From Platanthera guangdongensis (lineage: Eukaryota; Streptophyta; Magnoliopsida; Asparagales; Orchidaceae), in NCBI GenBank assembly GCA_039583875.1, contig CM077149.1, forward strand, positions 19,977,194 to 20,041,193: DNA of 64,000 bases, read 5' to 3'. Made by a program: the position numbers and the translations under genes. A model generated the notes under the pieces. The model ran no database searches. It was not told the origin of the DNA and saw only the letters and a program-made list of their open reading frames with translations. Shown here piece after piece: positions 33,193 to 43,203 of the stretch; positions within the stretch are counted from its first letter, which is position 1; every line of letters begins with the position of its first letter.

Positions 33193-33639
33193 AGGTGTCG
33201 ACACACAAGTTTGGTCTCGAAACTTTTGAAAGCGTGTCGACAGACAAAGGCAAAATCCTATTTATACCTTTCTAGGTTTGAAGATGAAAAGGCGGGTTAA
33301 CTATCTTAAATTGTGTCGACACTGTGGAAAGTGTCGACACAGACTTATAATGTCTCGACACCTATGTGTCGACACAAGTTTAGTCAACATATATATGTGT
33401 CGACACTTGTTTATGTGTCGACACCACATAACTCGACATTTAGTCGAGACTTTACTTAGATAATTCTGAGTAAACACTAAGTGTCGACACCACCTTGGTT
33501 GTGTCGACACCTACTTGACATGTGTCGACACTAATTTTCTGAAGTGTCGACACCAACTTCCTAGATATGTCGACACCTTTTCCTTGAAGTGTCGACACCA
33601 CTTTTCTGTGTCGACGCAGATATCTCTGTGTGTCGACAC
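33193..33639. repeat. internal GTGTCGACAC array between pol and ORF3
   Basis: About 15 exact or one-mismatch copies after the pol stop; two lie beyond the TATA box at 33257-33268. Same palindrome as in the LTR. Confidence 0.92.
33257..33268 (-). promoter_or_regulatory. putative internal promoter (TATA box) for ORF3
   Basis: Minus-strand GGTATAAATAGG, about 97 nt before the ORF3 ATG and just downstream of the main block of the palindrome array. The copy-B equivalent is at 59160-59171. Its function is inferred from layout only. Confidence 0.5.
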
Positions 33640-33665
33640 CTTTTTACTTAGCCATTTCTATAAAC

Positions 33666-36600
33666 TTATTCTAAGTTTATCATACCTAGTTCAATTTTAA
33701 ACCTATTGAACTTAGTTTCTTCTAGGGGCTTAGTATACATATCAGCTAGTTGATTATCTATTTTAACATATTCCAGTAAAATATCTTCTTTCTCTACATG
33801 CTCCCTAAGAAAATGATATTTTATTTCAATATGTTTAGTTCTACTATGGGAAACAAGATTATGTGCAATTGATATAGCACTTGTAGAATCACAAAAGAGT
33901 GGTGTTCTACTTACCTGAAATCCATAATCCTCAAGCTGATGTTGTATCCATAGAAGTTGAGCACAGCAACTTCCTGCAGCCACATATTCTGATTCTGCTG
34001 TGGAGATAGCCACACTTATTTGCTTTTTGCTATTCCATGAAATCAGTCTTCCACCTAGGAATTGACAGGTTCCAGTTGTGCTTTTTCTGTCTTCTTTGCA
34101 TCCTGCAAAGTCTGCATCTGAATAACCTGTTAGTTCAAAATCCCCATTCCTAGGGTACCAGAGGCCTAGATAAGGAGTGCCCTTTAGATATCTCAATATC
34201 CTCTTGACTGCTGTCAAATGAGACTCCTTAGGGCATGCTTGATACCTAGCACAGACACATGCAACATACATGATATCTGGTCTACTTGCAGTCAAATATA
34301 GTAGGGAGCCAACTATCCCTCTATACAAAGACTCATCTACAGGTTTCCCTGCATCATCTTTGCTAAGAGACATACTTGACCCCATAGGAGTCTTCATGGT
34401 ACTGGATGAATCCATACCATACTTCCTTATGAGTTCTAGGGTGAACTTAGACTGGCATATGGATAAACCATTCTCAGTCTGTCTAACTTGGAGACCCAAG
34501 AAGAACTTAAGCTCCCCCATACTACTCATCTCAAACTGTCCTTGCATTAGTTTTGCAAACCTTTTGCAAAGACTACTTTCAGTAGACCCAAATATTATGT
34601 CATCTACATATATTTGGACTAGTATTACTTTGCCTCTGGATTCCCTAAGGAATAGAGTCTTGTCTATTTTCCCCCTTGTGAACTTACTCTCAATGAGGAA
34701 ACTAGACAGGGTTTCATACCAAGCCCTAGGGGCTTGCTTTAACCCATACAATGCTTTCCTAAGTCTATAGACATGATTAGGTTGAGTTGAATAAACAAAA
34801 CCTGATGGCTGTTCCACATAGACTTCCTCTTTTAGATTACCATTCAAAAATGCTGACTTGACATCCATTTGGTAAACTTTAAATCCTTGAAAGGTTGCAT
34901 AGGCTAGGAACATTCTTATGGCTTCCAGTCTGGCTACTGGAGCAAAGGTTTGATCAAAATCAATACCTTCTTCCTGCCTATATCCTTTAGCAACCAATCT
35001 TGCTTTTTCTTAATGATGACTCCATGTTCATCCATCTTGTTACTAAAGATCCACTTGGTTCCAATTATGTTGTGGTCTTTTGGTTTAGGAACAAGCTCCC
35101 ATATCTTGCACCTTTTGAACTGATTCAGCTCTTCTTGCATTGCCTCAATCCAATGAGGATCTAGGATGGCTTCGTCAAACTTCTTTGGTTCAACTTGGGA
35201 TAGAAAACTGGAGTAGAGTGCTGCATTCAGGTTTCTGCTCCTTGTTTGTACCCCTTGACTTGGATCACCAATGCTTTGTTCTGCTGGATGATCTCTTAGA
35301 TGCCTATTGGCTGGAGGCATCCTGGCTTCAGGTTGAACTTCTTCAACTTCTTCATCTTGCTGTACTCCTTGTACTTCTTCTACATTAGGTACATGTAGTA
35401 CTCCCCCTGGACAGCAGCCACTATCTTCTACTTGTTGTCTTGCAGTAGGTTCTTCTTCAATAGTGAGCTTGTCCAACTTCTTTGTTATACCTCTGGGGCT
35501 GCAAATACTACTAGACATCTCATTGTTAATAAGTCTAGTTTCATCAAATACTACATGTACAGACTCTTCTACAACTTGTGTAGACAAGTTGTAGACTCTA
35601 TAAGCCTTACTATTGTTGCTGTACCCAACAAAAATTCCCTCTTGGGACTTGGCAGCAAACTTAGTCAAGTAAGACTTTCCATTGTTAAGTATAAAACACT
35701 TACAACCAAAGATCCTGAAGTAGGATAGGTTTGATTTTCTGCCTTTCACAACCTCATAGGGGGTCTTGTTGTGGCTTTTAGTAATGGTTGCCCTATTAAT
35801 AACATGGCATGCAGTATTGACTGCTTCAGCCCAGAAATATTCTAGTAGTGATGTATCACTTAATAGGGTCCTACCAGCCTCAATCAAGGTTCTATTCTTC
35901 CTCTCAGCAATGTCATTTTGCTGAGGTGTCCTTGGTGAAGAAAACTCTTGAAATATCCCAAATTCTTCACATAGTTTTGTCATACTATCAGACTGAAATT
36001 CAGTACCATGGTCACTTCTTATTTTGACCACTGTACTAGCTAGTTCATTCTGAATTTGTTTGACAAAGCTATAGAAGACACCAGGTGTTTCAGATTTCTG
36101 TCTAAGGAAGAACACCCAGGAAAACCTTGAGTAGTCATCTACAACTACAAAGGTATAGACCTTCCTACCTAGGCTGTGAACAGGCATTGGACCAAAGAGA
36201 TCCATATGCAAGAGGTATAAACACCTCACATCATCTTTGTTTTCAATGCTTGTAAAGGTGGATCTAGTCTTCTTGCCCTTTTGACAAGCTGAGCAAATAC
36301 CATCTTTAATACACTTAACTTGAGGAGCATTCCTCACTAACTCTTTGCTAAAGAGTTTGCCAATTGTCTTGTAGTTTAGATGGGCTAGCCTCTTGTGCCA
36401 TTTGACACAATGAGAGACTGTCTCATCAGCTACAAGACATACTGGAGAACCATTGTTCTCAATCATAATGTCTAGACAGTAGACATTCGTTTTTCTATAA
36501 CCAGTCAAAATGATCTCTTGATCATTTGACCTCCTGATATGACAACCATATTTCACAAATGAGATGTCATATCCTACATCACTCAATTGACTTATACTAA

Positions 36601-36838
36601 TAAGGTTATGTTTCAAACCTTTAACATAGGCCACTTGAGTAATTGTAATATAGGAGTTAGATATGTTACCAAAACCCTTGATTATCCCTTTTTCAGAACC
36701 ACCAAAGGTGACTTTTGGACCATCCTTGATGGGTGTGTAGTCCTTTAGTAAACCCCTTGTTCCAGTTATATGTCTGGAACATCCACTGTCCAAGTACCAT
36801 ATTGGGGCATGGCCACTTGGACTCACCTGCAAAACAGA
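33666..36838 (-). pseudogene. SIRE-like Pol (protease, integrase, RT, RNase H)
   Basis: In the same frame as gag after the TAA. Protease IWYLDSGCSRHITG begins near 36796. Integrase: WHKRLAHLNYKTIG ... CSACQKGKK zinc motif, HMDLFGP, RSDHGTEFQ, QQNDIAERKNR. The RT start ([20 protein letters not shown]) is followed by a frameshift near 34995 that leads into [18 protein letters not shown], then [13 protein letters not shown] (intact YVDD). RNase [52 protein letters not shown]. It stops at 33666. One frameshift is the main lesion. Confidence 0.92.
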
Positions 36839-36841
36839 TTA

Positions 36842-38875
36842 GTGAACCTTAGAACCCAAAGAATTCTTGGGTCCTTGGTACTGGTTAGTTTGCTTCCTAA
36901 CAAAGCTACCTGTAGGTTTTCCAACAGGCAGTTTGCTACTCACTTTGGCACTAGCATTGTGCCAACAGTCCATTGCAAAGTGGCCTACCTTGCCACAGCA
37001 CCAACACTCAAACTTATTGTACCTTTGCTTAGGTACAGTCTTAGCTGTTTTATCTACATCTGGCTTGTTGAGAGTTGGGGCTTTGCCTTTGGACTTGGAC
37101 TTAACAGTCCTAGCAGGTTTAGAAAACCCCAGTCCAGCTTTACCTTTTTGATGAACAAATTCATCAATTATGGGTAGAACAGACTTTGGTTTAGAAAACC
37201 TAGCAACTAAGTCTTTCTCCTTCTGAAGATTAATCTCCAGACTTTTGATTTGATCATTCTTAAATGATATAGTCCCCATCTGAATCACAGTTATGTGCTT
37301 CAGTCTGGCTATCTCATTAAGTTTTTGATCAAACAACTTCTCATAATCAGTTGCAGCCATTTTGAGACTTGCAATCTCCTTAGCTTGACTCTTGGCCAAG
37401 GATTTGCATTTCTTAAATGCTTGCAACAGAACTTTATATTCACCAATCAATTGATGAATATCCTCTTCAGACTCAGATGCACTCTTATCACTTGATGATG
37501 ATGAATCTGATTCTGTACTAGCACAAGAAATTGAACTGAAAGAACAATTTTGTACCTTAGTAGATCCTGGCTGCTCCAGGATTTTGTCACTTTCTGTCAA
37601 TGCCATTAGCCCTTGGCACTGACTGTCCTCTTGTTCATATATAGAGTTCATGATCTGAATGAACTCTTCTTCTTCTTCCTCAGCAAACTGTCCTATATAT
37701 GCCTCAGCATCTGACTCAGTTTCTGATGAAGAAATATCTGACAGGCTCTTATACTTTTTCGCAACAAAAGATTTTTCCTTCTTGCCCTTGTATTGAGTCT
37801 TTTTCTTGTCATTAGACTCCTTCCTTTTCTCTGGACAGTCTGCAACAACATGTCCTTGTCTATTACAGCAATAACATACAATTTTTGAAAGAGTTGCTTT
37901 GCTAGACTTGGTCTTTTTCCTGTCTTTCTTTGAATACTTTTTATTCTGATAATAGTCTTCTTTACCCTATGAAGTAGATGGTTTTGTCCTCCACTGTTTC
38001 TTCTTTAAGAACTTCTGAAAATGTCGTGTGAAGGCAGCAAAGTCCTCATCACTTTCACTGCTTTCAGACTTTCTGCTTGCTGACTCATCTGACTCAGTTT
38101 CAGCAACTTTTGGTGGTGGAGTTGGTGACTTACTTCTATACTTTCTGGGGGCTTCTGTTTTGAAGGCCACTGTCCTTTCTTTATGTTCACTTCTTGTTGA
38201 TTTCTCCTCTTCTTTCCTCACCATCAACTGCATCTCATAGGATAGCAGTTTTCCAAATAGTGTTGGTGGAGAAATTTCTGCCAACTTTGTCATTTCCCTA
38301 ATGGCACAGATCTTGGTGTCCCAATCTTTTGTTAGGGACCTTAAGAACTTATCATTAAGCTCATAGTTACTAAACTCTCTGCCATAGGACATTAGCTCAT
38401 TCACAATCCTATAGAATTTCTTATAGCATTCAATTATGCTATCAGCTTTACCTTGTCTAAAACTTTCATATTCTTGGTTGAGCAAAGATTTTCTGTCTTG
38501 CCTCACTTCTTCATAACCCTCCATATACACTATCAAGGTATCCCACATCTCCTTAGATGTCTTGCAGTGTATCAAATTCTGAAAAGTAGCATCATTTATA
38601 GCACTCACTATGATATTCTGAGCCCTTTTGTCCATTGTGGCTAGAACAATCTCATCCTTTGTCATTTCAGAGAAATCCTTAGGTGTTCTCTGATTTGCAT
38701 CTAAGACTGAAACCTTCATGGGCACATATGGCCCTTCTTTCACTGTGATATAAATCCTAGGGTCTGAGGCTTCCATAAATAGTCTCACCCTTTCCTTCCA
38801 GATGCGAAAGATCTCTTTTCTGCAAATAGGTAGCTTCATGGATCCCAATTCCTTATGATTTTCAGTGGAACCCAT
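36842..38875 (-). pseudogene. SIRE-like Gag (UBN2 domain, two CCHC knuckles)
   Basis: The likely start is ATG 38875 (MGSTENHKELGSMKLP). It reads a UBN2 gag domain (LFMEASDPRIYITVKEGPYVP, MWDTLIVYMEGYEEVRQDRK, FRQGKADSIIECYKKFYRIV), a Ser/Glu-rich segment and QKFLKKKQWRTKPSTS. A TAG at 37967-37969 (a lesion of this copy: copy B has CAG) interrupts it. The same frame continues with knuckle CYCCNRQGHVVADC, an acidic stretch, a coiled-coil-like region (37100-37450), and the second knuckle CWCCGKVGHFAMDC. The frame closes at an in-frame TAA (36839-36841) that is shared with copy B. Confidence 0.85.
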
Positions 38876-38967
38876 GATTCTTGATTTTCTTGATTCTGTA
38901 ATGTACTTAGACTGAATATGCCAATAGGATCTACTCAGACAGTTATGTCCCTTTTTGAGCAACCTCC

Positions 38968-38980
38968 CTCTGATACCGCT
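38968..38980 (-). other. primer-binding site
   Basis: Minus strand GCGGTATCAGAG: initiator-Met primer site with one mismatch, just inside the 5' LTR. Confidence 0.75.
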
Positions 38981-39860
38981 TGAAAGATATTGTACCTAAT
39001 CACTTAGAGGGGGGGGGGGGTGAATAGGTGACTTAAATCTTTTTAACGTTTTAGGCAGAAATCAGATTATAACATAGAATTATATCTACTTTATCACAGC
39101 ACACAATCAACAATCATAGATTTCCACAAGCACACAGTAGACACTCAGATTTATAGTGGTTCCATAGGGTTTGGGTACATCCACTTTCCCCCTTCGCCTA
39201 TCTAGTAGTGTACTAGATTCGGCCAAACTCCTCCACTATCTCAGATACTCAGATCTTACACTCAGAACCCCAAACCAGGTTCCTACAGCTCAGGCCCAAG
39301 GCCCTACAACTCAGCTTCTTCACAATGCCTACACTCAGCCACCAAGGCCTACACTCAGCCACCAAGGCCTACACTCAGCCACAATAGGCCTACACTCAGA
39401 GATACAACTCTCCTACACTCAGGCACACAGGCCCTACACTCAGCCTTTATAATTACAGGCTTACAAAACTCAGATCCCTAAGGATCCTACAAGATAATTT
39501 GAATACAAAATGTTTACTCAACAACTCAGAGACAAGAGAGAAGAGTTGTGAGTTTCTTGATGAGTTCTTGGAAGAACTCAGCTAAAATCAACCTGACTTG
39601 GCTTTCTTCAAAGCTTCTTGAATGTAGAACACAATAAGATTGATCTCCTCTGCAGTTGATCCTTGATCTCTGCTTCTTAAGATTCAGAACAAATATGAAC
39701 CCTTCTTCTCAGCCTGGTTCCAACGGCTGACTTCTTGTATGAAGCTCTCTCTCTCCAACTTCTTAGATATTCACTAGATTCTTCAAGGAATAGCTAGATC
39801 TTCTTTGTATATTGATCACTTGAACTTGTGTTCAATCATCTGTTTCTGTAGACAGTGTAA

Positions 39861-39874
39861 GCCTATTTATAGGC
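39861..39874 (-). promoter_or_regulatory. TATA box of SIRE-like 5' LTR
   Basis: Minus-strand GCCTATAAATAGGC, itself palindromic at its ends, about 155 bp downstream of the palindrome array. Confidence 0.65.
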
Positions 39875-40028
39875 CTTCTTCATGGTAACCGGCTGGTCCG
39901 GTTCATAACTGATTTCTGACAACTCTGACAGGTGCAGTAGACCGACTGGAATGGCAGCTGTCAAGTCATCCAGTCAGTTCTTGAAAATTCTGTAACTGTC
40001 TGAAAGTGTCGAGACTGTCTGTCTTTAA

Positions 40029-40876
40029 GTGTCGACACTTATAGACTAGGTGTCGACACAAGTTGTCTAAGTGTCGACACTAGCCTACAAGGTGTCGACA
40101 CAACTCCTTGTGTTGTAGATTTTATATCTCGACACTGCTTCTTCTTCATGTGTCGACACTGATAATGTGTGTCGACACAAGTACTTGTACTTCAGTATAT
40201 TGCTGAATTCTTGTAAGTGTCGACACATCTCCTTTGTGTCGACACATATTCATGTGTTGAATCTGTTAAGTGTCGACACTTCTTCTTGGTGTCGACACAT
40301 GCCTTCTGTGTTGAAACTTGCTGAGTGTCGACACAGCTCCTTGTGTCGACACATCTTCATCTGTTGAGACTCTGGCTGAGTGTCGACACATCTCCTTAGT
40401 GTCGACACTTGTACTTAGAATTTTCTGAACTTTGCTAAGTGTCGACACAGCTCCTTGTGTCGACACTTTCTTCAAGTGTTGAGTCTTCTGCTGAGTGTCG
40501 ACACATTCTTCATTGTGTCGACACTTTCTTCAAGTGTTGACTCTCCTGCTGTGTGTCGACACATTGTTCTGGGTGTCGACACTTATACTTAGACTCTGCT
40601 GACTTTCGCTGAGTGTCGACACAGCCTCCAAGTGTCGACACTTTCTGATGTAGACACAGTTTCTCTGGGTGTCGACACAACTGCTAAGTGTCGACACTAC
40701 TTCACTGGACTTTTCTTCATTGAGTGTCGACACAACTCCTTGTGTCGACACTTTCTGTCTGGTGTCGACTCTGCATCCCTGGTGTCGACACAATGACTCC
40801 AAGTGTCGACACTGATTGCCTGGGTGTCGACACAAGTCTTCTTAAGTGTCGACACTTTCCCTCTGGGTGTCGACAC
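40029..40876. repeat. GTGTCGACAC palindrome array, 5' LTR copy
   Basis: Same array as in the partner LTR. Two variants seen in the other LTR are consensus here (for example at about 40071 and 40238). Confidence 0.95.
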
Positions 40877-41021
40877 ATGGACTTAGAAACTTTTTCTTCT
40901 TTCCTGTAAATACTTAACCTACACAAGTAAACTCAACATACATCAAATACATTTTGATGTATATCATTGAGTAGGGTGAGGCTTCTTCAAATCAGGTACA
41001 TTTGAGCCAATGTACCCAACA

Positions 41022-41317
41022 CTAATGAAATGCAGGGTAGGAGCATCGCCGCCCCGAGCTAGGGGCGGGATCGTTATAATTTGGTCGGCATTGCTGACCG
41101 TTGCCTTGTTTTGCTACCGTGCGGTGGTTTGTTGCATGCAGGTGCTGCTGGACCAAGCGGTCAATAGCGGGCTAAAGCCCATTTTGCGAAGCCGGCCTTC
41201 GAAGGCCTAATGGAAGTGTTTACTGTTTTATTTCATGTATGACCGGCCTGCGTGCTGTGATTTGTAAAACATGTAATATGAAGTGAACAATTTTTGTAAG
41301 GCCTTAAGGCTTGTACT
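41022..41317 (+). repeat. 5' LTR of the Tekay-like gypsy, part 2
   Basis: Resumes with CTAATGAAATGCAGGG after the SIRE-like insertion and ends at GTACT, the target duplication of the non-autonomous copia. It matches 51606-51897 of the intact 3' LTR. Confidence 0.92.
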
Positions 41318-43203
41318 TGTTAAAATTCAACAAACCGCAGACGCCCCCTTGGATACCCTGTTGAAAACTCAACAAACCGGAGGAGGATACGTCCACTTAT
41401 AATGTTGAAAGTTTTCCCGGATCGTGGAGTTAACAGGGGTTATCTCAACAAAGCAGTAACAACCAGCCACACATGCAGCACAAGCTTCTTTATTGATCAA
41501 GAGCAAACTTCTTTACTAGGCGAGACATACATGGCGAGACATGCTTCACCAAAACCCAACACCGGGAGAGCAGAGACAGTTACAAAGACAAGAACAAAAA
41601 ACAAGCCGCGCGGACTCAATCAACAAGCCGTCGACCTACTGCTGTGGAGTCCGCTCAGTCCGCCAGGTCGCCAGACCGCAACCCAAGCCGCGCGGACTAC
41701 CCCTTATTCCAATGCTTAGCTCTTCACCGCCGATCTGCAAGCCGCCTGACCGCGAGGTCGCCTAGCTACCAGACCGCACAAGCTGTGTCACCGAATGGAA
41801 CAGTCCACCTGAAGCAGGCGACTTCCTGAACCCCGAACCAAGTTGCCAAAGAGGAGACCGCCTGGTCACTATCCGCGACCTGCTGTTTACCGCCTATTGC
41901 TTAACCGCAGAGTCCGCACTGTCCCTGACCGCAATCAGAGCCAAGTCCTGGCTTTCCAGCGCTATCCGCACAACCTGCACAGCACAACCGGGTCAACTCT
42001 CAATCCGCGCGGACACCAAAGTCCAGACCGCAGTAACTTACGCGAGCTCAATTACTATTCACTTACTTCGGTTCAGGTTCAGTTACTCCTGATGTGACAT
42101 GGGTCCTATTTATAGGCACGATGATGAGTATGGTCACCGCCCTAGCCGATAGGAACACCGCCACATCCCGCAGCAAGAACTAGTGTGTCCGCCAGCCCGC
42201 GAACACACATTCCAGTTCGCTGCTCCTGTGCAGATAGCCAGTCCGCCCCAGCTTCTCCAAGGCCGGACTCCAATATCCAGCCCGCCTTGCCGCTAGAGGC
42301 CAAGCCAGGACCACCACAGCCGGACTCCACAACAGCCGTGTCCGCCAATCTGCGGACAAGGCATCAGCCCGCAAACCCCGAGCCCGCAGCCTCGCCTTCA
42401 AGGCACCTGCCGGACTCAGCGGACACCAGGCTACCGTCCGCAACTCCTGAGTCCATTGCCTCTATCTCCAAGGCACCTCCGGACCCAGCGGACACGCCGA
42501 TCCAGTCTGCTTACACAGCAAACACCAATCCGCAATCCTGAGCTCATAACCTCATCACGAGGCTAAACCGAACTCAGCGGACTCCAGCTTCAGTCCGCAC
42601 GCTCTTGCACAGGCAATCCTCCAGTCCGCATACCCCCAAGCTAGCAATCAAGGCATCAACACTTCTACTAGGCTTGGCGGACTGAGAAAGCAGCCCGCGC
42701 TCCACTGTGCGATCTCCCCGGACTGAGCCATCCTGGACTTGGTCCAAAACTTACCAAGTCCAGTCCACTGGCCACATGGGCCAGTCCGCACTTACTGGCG
42801 GACACTGGATCTAGCCCGCCATACCGGGCGACCTCCAGAACCTGTCCGCATTGACCGGCGGTCTCCGCGGCTTCCCGCTGCACCAGAGCAAGACCAAGGC
42901 AACTGTCAAACCGGTCTGCCGAGCTCCAGTTCTTCAGTCCGCTTTATGCCGGACTCCGCGGATAGCATTCCTATCCGCCCGGTTACTTCCTGGGAGTCAA
43001 CCGCCTGCTGAGCATACACTGGCCTGTCAGACCGCTGCTGCTGTCCGCGTAGTCCGCGCGAACAGACCGCCCAGGCTGCCACAGAGCAAACCGCCTGCAA
43101 CATCCCTGCCGACCTAGCAGTCCGCCAACCCTGTCCGCGTAGTCCGCGCGGATAGGTTTCCCCAGCCTTCCATTCACCCACTTTCACTTCACAGAATTCA
43201 ACA
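41318..43203 (-). repeat. 3' LTR of the non-autonomous copia
   Basis: 1,886 bp, TGTTGAATTCTG ... TTGAATTTTAACA in element orientation. TATA (CCTATAAATAGG) at 42105-42116. Rich in GTCCGC/GCGGAC words. Confidence 0.95.

Larger units (their letters stand above)
27989..41021 (-). mobile_element. SIRE/Maximus-like Ty1/copia with a third ORF (copy A)
   Basis: 13,033 bp flanked by CTAAT (27984-27988 and 41022-41026). LTRs 27989-30028 (2,040 bp) and 38981-41021 (2,041 bp) differ at roughly 35-40 positions by eye (about 2%). Order on the minus strand: 5' LTR, primer site, gag with two CCHC knuckles, protease, integrase, RT, RNase H, a palindrome-rich spacer with a TATA box, ORF3, polypurine tract, 3' LTR. 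The large LTRs, CCHC sequences and an extra ORF after pol fit the SIRE/Maximus lineage. It is inserted into the 5' LTR of the Tekay-like gypsy. Confidence 0.95.
38981..41021 (-). repeat. 5' LTR of SIRE-like copy A
   Basis: 2,041 bp; same internal layout as the 3' LTR. In transcription order: palindrome array (40876 to 40029), TATA box (39874-39861), tandem repeats, G-run. Confidence 0.95.

Noticed and set aside
36827..36856. A mini-intron (AAG/GTT ... TTTTGCAG) removing the conserved TAA
   Set aside because: It would be about 23 nt, far below the minimum size of plant introns.
41402..42541. Plus-strand Pro/Ser-rich frames in the non-autonomous copia LTR (also 45677-46816)
   Set aside because: Occur in both LTRs, antisense to the element, driven by CCGC words; no domain.
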